64,000 nt of DNA from Neckera pumila. Its lineage: Eukaryota > Streptophyta > Bryopsida > Hypnales > Neckeraceae. Shown in pieces: positions 48,290-58,829 of the stretch. The translations under genes were made by a program, and so were the position numbers. The stretch lies in NCBI GenBank assembly GCA_963969595.1, contig OZ018411.1, positions 126,501-190,500 of the forward strand, given 5' to 3'. The notes beneath the pieces are model-generated. The model was given only the letters and a program-made list of their open reading frames with translations. It made no database searches and had not been told where the DNA came from. Position 1 is the stretch's first letter; every line of letters begins with the position of its first letter.

Positions 48290-51200
48290 ATGATTTTGTT
48301 CCCGTCGACATTCTCAAACCCCAAACCCTGGTCCTTCAATTCACTGCAGCAGCTGAAGTTTTGCGCATACCCATCACTGCCTGCACTCTCACAATTGCTG
48401 CACATTTCAAGAGATTTGAAGCTCCCATCCGGAGCTGCAATGCCACAATCATCACCGATATGCTTTAGATTTCCCAGTAAGCTACATTGTGTTTTTTTTT
48501 CTCCTCTTCCAATTGCGAATTTTGAATGAACATTTCATGGTTTGTATGATAGTGCTTAGGAAGCTTGGCGTGCTCATTCTATCTGCCATTCTTTCCAGAG
48601 ACATGAAGAATCGGGTTCGTCGGGAGGTCTTTGTGATTTGCAATAGTTTCGCACTTTGGAAAAATGTTGGGGTAGCTTGGGAGGATTTGGAAAAAATTGG
48701 TGGTTACGTACGTGTACCGTTGAGGGTTTATTGTCTCCGTGATTTTGAGGGCTCTGGTGATGACGGTGCAGGTAAACAATGTAGAGGATAGTAGTCATGG
48801 CGAGTAGCGCCTTGGATCGTGTGTACCAGAGCTTGCATCGGAGATTTGACTACTGCATCCGAGCTGCCGCTCACGCGCTCTTCTTTCTCCTGCGGACTTG
48901 GTAGCATTTCTACAGCGATTGTCAGTATGTAAGCCTCAAGATCGTGCTCTGTAAGAGACTCTCCTTATCTTGTCGTCTGAAATTCTGATTCTGAAACGTC
49001 GGAAGGAGGGCATTATAATTGACCGCGCGCTTCAAGTTTCAAATGGATTAGAAAATCTAAAATTTATTTTAAATGATCAACTGTCAAACGTTCCCTAGAA
49101 AAATGGTTTGAGAAATATGCACATCTTTATGATTCATTTAGTGAGGATCATCGAAAATTTCATGATAAAAAATTGTTTCCCCGTCACCATCGTACACAGT
49201 TATTCTCATTGCCAGGAGAGGAAAAGTTGGTCGTGCAAGAAAGTTCCACGCAATTCTATAATCTCGCTTTTATCCATGTTTCAAAATTCCTCGTAAATTG
49301 CAAAGCCACCTACCCTTGTGGATTGAGGGTGGTGGTCGAAGCCCCGGAAGTGCGCACTGTTTTCTTGCCTTGCAGGAGGTCCCGAAAGGTACGAATTCAT
49401 CGTCCAGCTCAATCTGACGTGGGGATTTTAACCTAGCCTATTTGGTGAAATAATTAAGAAGATTCAAATTGGTATATGAAGTGTCTTTCAGTTGCATTTC
49501 TGAATGCCTGTGGTAATGCTTCCTCATCATCTTTCCATGGGGTTTTATATGTGCGTTGTGATTGTCCATAACAGACGATGCAGTTCAGGGGACAGATGGC
49601 TTAAACCAAGCACAACTTTAGGTGATCGACTTTCTGTGTGACAATAGCGTCGGGAAGCAGGTGCCTCTTGTAGTTGCCTGCAGGAAGGCCCTTCGAACAG
49701 TCATCCTTCACTATAACAGCAACGAGGTGTGCAGCCTGAACTTATGGTTTGCCGGTTTGCCGGACTTCACAGCATGAGGATATGGTTACTCTTGTATTCA
49801 CTTAGGCCCTCCCTGCACAAACCAAGTACATTGATTTGCACTATTTGTGAGGATGCAAAATTAGTGTCAAAAACAAAATTAGTGTCACCGACTATAACAT
49901 CCTATCTTTGTAGAAATCGGTACAATTCAGTGATATTTCAATCTACACTCAATTAATTATTTTAAAAGTAGTGCGACTTTGGTAAATAGTGTCACACGCA
50001 CTGCTAGGACAAATTAGTGTAGCGCCAATTAGCTACTTTGAATTAGTTACTAAATGGTCGCTTTGCGCAAGTTGTGTTAGTTTGCAAATTGGTGCTACTC
50101 CTTAGTAACTTGATATGGATTTACAATTATTTCCGATAATTAACTGAACTTCCTAATATTGTACGAGTAAACTAACTGTGCCTGTGCCAATGGTTTGAAG
50201 TGCTAAATTTTTCCTTATCAACCAAGTAGCAGCAGTTGGCTAACTCCAAAGCCTAACTCCCTATTAGTTACCTTGCAATTGTGCGCACACAGTAAGTTAT
50301 CTTCCAAATAGCCATGGTGCGGGCGGGGCCTAATTTTACCTTCTTTCCAGCTGCAGTTTGCTCAATATGACTGACAAGAGTGCAGGTTGCAGGTATGTGT
50401 GAGTAGCACTGTGAAGCTGCTATCAAAATGTCCGAAGGACGGTTGGTGGGACATTGCCAAGCTCATTGTCGGTTGACTGTGCGCGGTGAGCCACGTTCTG
50501 ACCAGTAACTCCTAATCGGTTATTTGCCTAGACGTGCAAAATTGCGCTTAGAATAGTAGTGCACATAGCATTCTTCTGGCTGGACAGTGTTGACCACCGC
50601 CATTTTCATTGTAGTTGCTCTGTGGTTGCTAGTAACTACTCTTGCTGACAGTGTTTGGCTGAGCACGAACGATTTCATTCTTGAACTCAAGATGTGAGAG
50701 GATCTGTGCCAAAGAAAGAAAATGTCAGAGGATTGGAGCATCTTGGATATCCTGATACTTCCTTGCTATAGTGGTTGGGCCCGCGGGTGTTCGCAGCACC
50801 CTTCAAGAATGTTATGCATGAAATCGAGCTTAAGAAGCTCGTGTAGTTGGATAATGTGTTTGCAACCATGGTTTTGCATTCCAGCACTCATGTTTACTTA
50901 CCCAAACTCACGAAAATTTCATGCAGCATCTGAAGACGACCGATTTGGGAGAGATTGAGCAAAAGGTTTGGGGCACCCTGCGTGACTCTCTTGTGGAATA
51001 TGGAGTCTGGTACGGTTTCTGTTTCTTATGCTTGAAATTATATGCACGTACTTATACAAAAACCAAAGCGAACTTAATGAGATGAACATTAGATGTACGC
51101 TTTCTCATTTATATGTACCTGCTGTCATGCCCACATGCTGTTGTGTCCCCATACGAATTTTATAGACAGTATTATTTTTGGTTCTTTGTAGATTTTTGAG

Positions 51201-52394
51201 AGAGTAGAACCAGGTACATGAAGCCTTCGCAAATTGCCCAGTATCACACTAGTTTTGTTGGCAGCCTGTACTGGTCTGTTGGCTGAGCATTTCCCCTTAC
51301 TGGAATTGAAATTCAGCTGCCTTGGGGTGCTGTTGGAGCCGTTGCATAAGCTCATTTTTCTGCATTTGAGTTCTTTGATGACTCAAGGAATCGCTCTAGA
51401 GGTTGACAATATGCCACCTGCCATAAAGTGGCATCTGCGGTTGCTACAAAAATGTTCTGGCAAGGTCGTGGGTAATGTTAGTCAAACGACAGCAAGCACA
51501 ATTAAGAAATCAGACCTCGACTTTCTATTCTTGCCTTTCACAATCCCTTTCTCTAAGGTTAGGGCCAATTTCACGTCCAAGGAGGCAAGAGACTGGAGTT
51601 CATTTATGACATGAAAATAAAGACCTGGCGGGATAACCTAATTGAGCAACTTCGTTCTGGCCTCAAGGTAAGAGAGGGTCTATAACCCGTGGTTTTGGGG
51701 ACCTCTTCTATTACTCGCCACTATAAGCAGGTTGCTTGTTCCCTTTGATAGTTATTACACGCAAATGCATACTGAACGAACTATTTTGTGAATTCTTGAG
51801 AGGGCTGTTGTAAACGTACTTTTATAGCTCTCATGTAGATCCTTCAAATGTTCTTCGTGTTACTAAATAGTGCTCCTCATCTGCAGATGCCAAAGGCAAG
51901 AGGCCCTTAAGAACCTTGCTACAACTGGCTCCCATTTGCCGAATATGCGCTGAGTCCAGATCTCTGGATTTGTCTTCATGACCTTCTGTTACATAGTAAG
52001 GGTAGTGTGGGGACATTGAAAGTCGGCATAAACGATTTCTTGAGGTAAGGTATTTTGATCATGCCGGTACCTTTATCCTCCTCACTAAGCATGGTTTGAA
52101 TCTTCTTCGCACCATATCTGGGACGTTCTTGTTTGCGTGAATTATACTCGAGCTGTGAATGTTCAAACTCCTCTTTCAACTTGGTCTAATATTATCTTCA
52201 TTGGAGCTTTTCTATCAATCTGTTAATTTTGATATTGCAAAAATCTTTCATTTGTTGACCTAGTGGTTTAATTATACGTTCAGACATCAGCTACAGGTGC
52301 AAGAAACTTTGGAATGGGAGTAGCGCTTGTGGAAATTTTGGCTCAAGAAATGTGGACATACAAGAAATATGTTAGAAAATGTGCAACCTGCTGA
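48290..52394 (+). pseudogene. Unidentified multi-exon gene with disruptions, plus strand
   Basis: Several exon-like segments with good splice borders lie on the plus strand. 49622-49726 (AG before, GT after, phase 0, 35 codons) reads VIDFLCDNSVGKQVPLVVAC. 50885-51009 reads HENFMQHLKTTDLGEIEQK. About 51190-51614 reads GLLAEHFPLLELKFSCLG and KWHLRLLQKCSGKVVGN. MKIKTWRDNLIEQLRSGLK then follows in a shifted frame up to a GTAAGA donor. 51839-52044 reads ILQMFFVLLNSAPHL, meets an in-frame TAA at 51908-51910, and continues ALSPDLWICLHDLLLHSKG to a GTAAGG donor. 52284-52394 reads MGVALVEILAQEMWTY. The Leu-rich helical texture suggests an alpha-helical repeat protein. I cannot name the family. The stop and frameshift argue for a pseudogene. 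Confidence 0.45.
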
Positions 52395-53372
52395 GTCTAG
52401 GATATTGAGCAACCATATCTTCATGTCTCTTAAATAACCATAGATTAGGCTTGGCAGGTGAGGTTGGCACTGCAATCTATGAGGAAAATTATTTTATTTT
52501 ATTTTATTTTATTTCTCTGTCCTCGCAACTAAAATTTGGGCATATAATGCCGTAGCTATGCTCCTAACCATCAATTGAAAAAAAAAATTGTGTTTGTAGA
52601 AAGCTAATGTGTTTTTCTATCTTCACAAAAAAATTCAAAATATCATGAAAATTATTGAGACTCTAAGAGCTTGCATGAAATCCACTATTGGTCCCCTAAG
52701 GGACAACATTTGGGACTTTAGGAGTTAAGGGCAAATGTTTGTATGTCGTGTGCAAAGACCCTTTGTTCTTTCACTAAGACATTGTATAGTTTTCTAAATT
52801 TGTCTTTTACTTCATCATATATGCCAAGCAACAATATAACCTGATTTATGGCATCGTTTATAGCCTCCTCTCTTTTTATACGTGATATGATAATAGTCTA
52901 ACTTGTTTTCTCCTCTTCTGAATGTAACTACTCCAAGAGTAGTGTAAATAGAATCCTTTACTTTTATAGATATTGGGATAGTCTTCCCTCTGCATAAAAT
53001 AGTGAAATTAGGTTGCCTTGACATTTAGATTGCCTTACTCTAATAAAGTTACCTTACAAGCCATCAAAGTCAACAAATGTTTCTACACATATTTTTGTTT
53101 ATGCATATAGAGGTTCATAAATCCCAATTACAACAATACTTAATTCATAAGTCGTGCATTCTTGTAGAGAAACAAATAATATTTATATAGTATAGTCAAT
53201 GTTGAGAAATTCGTGAGAGGCAACCTTCTTTCTTTATATGACATTGTTTACCTTTGCTAGAGGGAGACCCTTTTGTTCCCCTAAAATCAAGAGCCCCCCA
53301 GCAATAAATTTATTGTGCCCGGCCACAGACGTTCAAAGTATTGACAACCCAGCGACTAATGACGTACGCCGA
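52395..53372. other. Intergenic DNA with a decayed family A fragment
   Basis: The piece 52660-52730 (CCCCTAAGGGACAACA ... GGGACTTTAGGAGTTAA) resembles the distal end of family A. An ATTTT microsatellite lies at about 52491-52515. I see no gene. Confidence 0.4.
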
Positions 53373-53590
53373 CCCAATGAGGTCTCTAGCATCGTAACTG
53401 AATTCTCCCCTAGCAACTATTGACCGCACCCCACCCAATGAGGTCTCTAGCATTATAATTGAATTCTCCCCCAGGGACTATTGACTTACCCAATGAGGCC
53501 TCCAACATTATTATAACTAAATTCTCCCCCATGGACTGTTGACCTACACCCTCCCAATGAGGTCTTAAGCATTATAACTGAATTCTCACC
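53373..53590. repeat. Minisatellite, four units of 55-64 bp
   Basis: CCCAATGAGGYCT starts at 53373, 53434, 53489 and 53553. Each unit continues with an ATTATAACTGAATTCTCCCC-like stretch and GACTATTGACC. Copies differ by small indels and substitutions. A more diverged half unit may precede the array near 53349. Confidence 0.8.
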
Positions 53591-55409
53591 CCCCTTCTCG
53601 GTATCTCGGGGTGAATAATACCTCCACCTGTACCAATGTTATGTCAATTTTGTGCAGTGTGGAACATTTTATTAACTTAGTGGCATGTGCACCAGCCGCC
53701 GCTTTTCAAGTCCCATCATCAAATGTTGCAGTTTGTTCAGTTTGTTTTCAGGGATCCATGGACGAGGATGCTGCAGCACAAATCAGACACCATGATCCAA
53801 TAAAAGAAAGAAAGAAAGTAGAAACCCAACAGAAAGTAGCAAGCCTGAAATTGTGTTAACCTAACCCACCAACCAATGTCAATTTGTGAAATCTGGGAGA
53901 TAGCTTAGAGCTGTTGCTAGGCAGTTGGTTAACCCTTTGCCTTTTCATTACTACTTTTGCGAGCTAGATGTCCCAAATCCAAACCCAAACCCATAGACAT
54001 AAGCTGCATAAGTCTCATCATATATTAGGCTCATCCTAACAGTACCCCAAATGGAAAAGCGACCATTTTCGTTGCTTTCCGCTTCCCTTCATTCCCCATT
54101 GCCTGTGGCCCTTTTAGTACAGATCCTGGACCTTATATTATTGAGAAGTGTCCCAGACAGAATGACTTAAGTTCCTGGTAACTTGAAGGAAGCTCAACTG
54201 AAGTGCACTCAGGGAAGTCCTTGCCACGTGGGTGCCAACACTCACGCGTTGCAGACAAACTCATGGCATGCCGAACTGCCAATTTGGCGTACGTTACGTT
54301 AACGGACAGGCAGAGGACCCCACACGTCTCTCGAAATTGACCCGCCCAAGAGGCTCGATCTCGGCTTCTTCCATCTCTTCCACAACATTCCGAGTGCCGT
54401 GGCCTTCCGAACAGAACTTTTGAATTTGTCTGCAGGCAGCAGATTAAGAATTCACTGGACTGTGTGGATTTTACTGTTTTGGAGTTTGAATGGCAAAATT
54501 TCAAGAGATTGTTTTTTTTCATTCCCAGAAATTTCTATGCCAATTACTCCCTCCGTCCCCATATGATCTTCCGGTTCTCATGTATTTTGCGTCCCTAAAT
54601 GATCTTCATGTTGTGACTTGGGAGGAAGTGTCCAAAGATTGAATTCTTTGCACTTTTCTCAAAATGTCAAGAAAAACAATGTCAAAAGTGAGATGCCATT
54701 GACAAACTTGGTGGTCATTGGTCATGCTTAACAATGTCCCCTAAATTTTTGATTGACTTGATTTATAAGGTTCATTATACCTTTCAATGACATGCAACAT
54801 CCATGGGACTAATGATGTGGATAGCTCACAAATGCGGGAACAATATAGTAGCAATGTAGACAACGTGGAAAGGACGCCAAACTAGCCAAATGAATGGCCA
54901 GCGGTGCTCTTTGCAAATACCACCTAAACTAGGGCTTAAAATAACATTATTTAAATCCATTATGAGCTACAAGTAGAGTTCAATGCACTTTAGGGGGCAG
55001 TGCGTGTGAATGGCAGGCTGACTTTCAGACCCGAGTACGCCTTTCGTTGTCAGTGTCTGTCGACCCCCATTCAACAGATAAATTCGATCCGTCTGTCTCG
55101 CTCGATGCACAATTGTTTCGAGTTTTTCATGATTTCTGTGAGACAAGTCTTGCTACCCGCAAATGTATTCGGATTTTATTTGCTGGCACACCTCGAGATG
55201 GCCTTGCTCTTTCATGTTCTTGCAATCCTCAGGAGTGTGGTGTAGTTCTGAGTTTGTCCGTGTCCAGCACTTAGGTTCAGAAATTGTCGAGAAATGTTGA
55301 GATTTGAGTTCTTAACCCGAGCAAACAGGGGTTGGAGCTTCGTCTGATCCTTGAGTCGAATTCACTCTGAGTGTCTGTATATTTGAAACTCTGAGCTGGG
55401 ACGCCATAT
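53591..55409. other. Upstream region of the GTPase/kinase locus
   Basis: An AAAG microsatellite lies at about 53803-53818. 54130-54430 has gene-like composition with ORFs on both strands but no family motif. 55000-55270 holds an open frame ending at 55274 (with FDPSVSLDAQLFRVFHDFC) that lacks an ATG; it may be a 5' exon or leader of the downstream gene. No promoter element is certain. Confidence 0.35.
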
Positions 55410-56324
55410 ATGGCCGAAGAGAAGGGAAGAGTTGTGCTCGTCGGCAAGAGATGGTCCGGCAGAGCAACCGTAGCAAAGATGCTCGTGAATGGGGAGCTGA
55501 AGGATTGCTCCTTGGAGCCCACGGACTTTAGCAACGAATGCCAGACATACGTAGGAAGAGGCTGGACCGTCATAGACACCATGGGCTTTGGTGAGCCACT
55601 GGGCGCCATTGTCCCTGACGAGTATGTCAAGAAGATGGCGATCGACTTTCTGAATGAAGTGAAAGGCCGCTACAGCCACATCATCTTTGTAGTGGACAGA
55701 GACGACTTTCCAGAATATTCTGAAGGCGTCAAGTTCCCCATATCATTCATGTGGAGAACATTTCTTGAAACTTTCAGAGGTGGTGAGGAAAACTTCGTCG
55801 TCCTAGTCACCAACGAAACACCTGACTGGTGGATGGAGTTAGAGTTGGGGGTGGAGCAGAAGGAGATGTTTAAGAAGATGCTGATGGAGGAGCAGAACAA
55901 TCAGAATTCGAGGATTAAGAAGATGTTTCCGGAGTGCAAACATTTTCTGTTCACAGACTTCGGAAATCCAGATCCTGAAAAGCTTCCAAATGATGGTCAC
56001 GCTGTTTCGAGGATTGAGGCTCTCGACAGATTTGAGAAGGAGATGGAAGAGATGTTCACCGCCGCTAACTATCCATGGGCGGAGCCAGAAATCTCCAAGA
56101 TGGGAGATGCGGAGATACAAGAAACAGCCGCCAAAATCTCTCGTCACTTAACTACTAGTTCAGCAGTTCAACCGCGGCAGTGGGGGTGGCGGGGGTCAGC
56201 GTATGAGCAGACTATCTGGGATAAAAGGTATGCTCACTACAAGAGAATGCAGCCTTTGCAATACTTTTTGCAATGGTTTTGCAATGCCCACAAATTTTGT
56301 TTCAATGACTTTGCACTGGTTTAA
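55410..56324 (+). CDS. AIG1/GIMAP-like GTPase domain, probable first coding exon of a GTPase-kinase gene
   Basis: ATG at 55410 opens a 304-codon frame, of which about 272 codons precede a donor (AAAAG|GTATGC, exon end 56227). Beyond that point the frame enters repeat DNA, so the last 32 codons are probably intron. A degenerate P-loop VGKRWSGRAT sits at residues 11-20 (GxxxxGK[ST] expected; Lys is Arg18). The Walker B-like VIDTMGFGEP (D56-G59) and the hydrophobic strand HIIFVVDRDDF followed by FVVLVTNETPDWW match the layout of AIG1/GIMAP G domains. GIMAP-type proteins are membrane-associated GTPases linked to immunity and stress; a role here is inferred from family only. The charged C-terminal part (EEQNNQNSRIKKMF) is helical. 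The kinase exon downstream is on the same strand in a compatible phase. Confidence 0.72.
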   Translation: MAEEKGRVVLVGKRWSGRATVAKMLVNGELKDCSLEPTDFSNECQTYVGRGWTVIDTMGFGEPLGAIVPDEYVKKMAIDFLNEVKGRYSHIIFVVDRDDFPEYSEGVKFPISFMWRTFLETFRGGEENFVVLVTNETPDWWMELELGVEQKEMFKKMLMEEQNNQNSRIKKMFPECKHFLFTDFGNPDPEKLPNDGHAVSRIEALDRFEKEMEEMFTAANYPWAEPEISKMGDAEIQETAAKISRHLTTSSAVQPRQWGWRGSAYEQTIWDKRYAHYKRMQPLQYFLQWFCNAHKFCFNDFALV

Positions 56325-56897
56325 CCCCTAAAGTTTCATTGTCCCTACGGGGGACAAAATGGATTTTGGGCAGGTTTCCATGAGCTCAATTTTTGGTGAA
56401 ATTTTCTGAAACTTTCTCATAAGACCTAAAAACTTATTAGCTTTTGGGAATGTAATTTTATTTCAATCGGTGCCCAGGAGCAAAAGTTATGCTACAATAA
56501 CCTCAAAATAGGGGAGATTGGGCACCAAAAAAACCCTATAAAAAATTGAAATATTTTTTTTCATTATTTTTTCCCAATAGATTATATTTTTGTCTAAATA
56601 GGAAGCTTTGATTCATTCCATTTGGATTAGTGATGTGAAAGTTATAGAGTTTCTTGTTTTGCGGGCAATCAAAGCACTTCTTGGAAAAAACTTTTTCTTT
56701 CACTTTGAATGTTGATATCTTTCAATCCGTATAATCAAACATTACAAAATTTTTACTACATAATTTGAGGAAAGTGTAGTACAAGATCCTACGGTTAGCT
56801 TATAAAAAAATATTTTTCTTGATTTCTTGGATGAACGCAACAAAAGTAGCAATTTTGAGTGCTTTTTGACAGAAAAATGGACTTCGGACTTTAGGGG
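56325..56897. mobile_element. Family A element, short form, 573 bp, in the putative intron
   Basis: It is bounded by TTAA at 56321-56324 and 56898-56901, with ends CCCCTAAAGTTTC and ACTTTAGGGG. The last codons and the stop of the GTPase open frame fall at its left border. Confidence 0.75.
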
Positions 56898-56901
56898 TTA
56901 A

Positions 56902-57826
56902 CCTCTAAAGGACCAAGGTGATTTTACTATCAAAAACCACTTTAAACTGTTAATTCTATTGCAAAGAGAAAAGAACTTTAAAATTTTTATTTTTTTTTGC
57001 ATATCCAATCATAAGATCTTATACTTGACTAGTATATGAATATGTGGGAGAAATTCTAGAAACTTTAACCATGTAGATTGTAAGATATATGCATTTAAAG
57101 TGAAGAAAACAAGTTTTTTGGCACCTTGCTTGACTAGATTTTTTGGCTTTGAATCTTTTTAGTTCAAAATTTTTGCACTACTGATTTTGATTTTCTACTT
57201 ATTTATGTTAAGTAGTTGAGTTGAGAATATACCAAAATTATTTAGGAAAACAATCACTTCATTTTCACTCATTAAAAAATTGTTAAATAGAGGTGGGTTT
57301 AAGATTGAAGAAAAAACTAAATTATGAATAGCTTTTTAATGGAATTAAATCACAATAATCCCAATAACGAAATTGTTCTAGCTAGAAAATTTAACCTTGT
57401 CTAACAATTTTTTCTGAGAAATTCTAAAAATTGCATTCAAAAGCGAATTCTACAAGTTATTTTTTCAAAAAGTTGCTTACATTGCCCGAAAAACTAAGAT
57501 TGTCCATAACTTTCTCATTATTAGTCCAAATTGAATGAAACAAAGCTTTCACATCTAGACAAAAATATAATCTTTGAGAAAAAATATTGAATTTTTTTTT
57601 TGACTTTTTGTGATTTTTATTCTGTTGCCCACCGAATTCCATTTTTGCTTATTGTGCCATAACTTTTGCTCCCAGGCATCAGTTAAAATAAAAATGATAT
57701 ATTCACAAAGCTCTCGCAAAAATACACAACCTCAAAAAATCCCAAAAAATTTCACTAAGAACTGAGACAACAGGAACTTGCCCAGACCCAAATTGTCCCC
57801 CGAGGGGACAAATGATCCTTTAGGGA
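56902..57826. mobile_element. Family A element, full length, 925 bp, in the putative intron
   Basis: It shares the TTAA at 56898-56901 with the preceding element and ends at TTAA 57827-57830. The ends are CCTCTAAAGG and CCTTTAGGGA. Its interior matches the 4265-5176 copy in order. Confidence 0.75.
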
Positions 57827-57973
57827 TTAATATGAAGTATTGCATTGTGTTTGCAATGGTTTTGCCTTGCATGCAAGTTTGTTTCATCAATTTTTCAATG
57901 CTAAAAATTATAGTATTGCACTATGTTTGCAATAGTTTTGCAATGCACTCATAATTTGGTGATTTTTAGTCTT

Positions 57974-58322
57974 AGCATACTTTGGTGGCCATTTTGGCAT
58001 AGTAGAAAAACTTTTCTCAAAAATCTTTGAACTCAAAAAAGTTGGGAAATTAAATTAAATTAAATTTCATTACCAAAAACCCGTTTGATATTTCAAGTCT
58101 CCAATCAAAAGTTATGAACAAATTTTAGAGAGGGTTTGGAATGAACATTTTCTTTGACATTTTTAAACACCTCTTTGAATTTTGTTCATAACTTTTGATT
58201 GGAGACTTGAAATCTGAAACGGATTTTTGGAGACAAAATATTACTTTACTTCCGAACCTTTCTTAGTTCAAAGTTTTCCAAAAAAGTTTTCTACTACGCC
58301 AAATTGACCTCCAAAGTTTGCT
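57974..58322. mobile_element. Foldback MITE, about 350 bp, in the putative intron
   Basis: The outer arms AGCATACTTTGGTGGCC and GACCTCCAAAGTTTGCT face each other. The inner arms are almost perfect: CAAGTCTCCAATCAAAAGTT (about 58099-58118) mirrors AACTTTTGATTGGAGACTTG (about 58190-58210). The whole forms one long hairpin with a short loop near 58150. Confidence 0.7.
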
Positions 58323-58396
58323 GGTTTTACAACTAATAGAGAACATAAATCAAATAAATAAAAACTGTGTCCCTTCGAGGTCCCTTGGAGTTTTAA

Positions 58397-58560
58397 ATGG
58401 TGTAGTGGTCATAAGACCTTGCACCTCACACATGAGGTGCAAGGTTCAATTCCTTGAGCGGGGTGTGTGGGTTGGGTTGCCCGGGTGGTGGGCGGTTGGG
58501 CTACCCGGGTAGAATTTATTTATTTATTTATTTTAAATTAAATTTTAAATTTTAAATTTT
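58397..58560 (+). mobile_element. tRNA-derived SINE-like element
   Basis: TGGTGTAGTGGTCA (58398-58411) resembles the tRNA A box and GGTTCAATTCC (58443-58453) the B box, at normal internal promoter spacing. Between them CTTGCACCTC and GAGGTGCAAG form an anticodon-like stem. There is no matching acceptor stem. A GC-rich body follows, ending in a T/A-rich tail of TTTA and AAATTT repeats. This is the structure of a tRNA-derived SINE and not of a tRNA gene. Confidence 0.55.
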
Positions 58561-58829
58561 TACAACATAATTACATATTTCTTTGCAATTATTATGCAGT
58601 GGCTTCTACACTCAACAATTATATTTTTTTTTATGATTCTGCATTTTAGGTTTTATGAATTTGCAAAAGTTTAGAAATGCAATAGCATGGATTCAATGCC
58701 CAATTATTTTATATTGAATTAATCACAACTTTGCAACGATTTTGCAATGCATTATTTCTTTTTTAGTTCCAAACTAAGTTCCGTTACACATTGTTTCATT
58801 GCAAAACCATTGCAAATGCGTTGCCACAG

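Noticed and set aside
55000..55274. Two overlapping plus-strand ORFs before the GTPase exon
   Set aside because: Neither has an ATG start or a family motif. One could be a leader exon but I cannot support a CDS.
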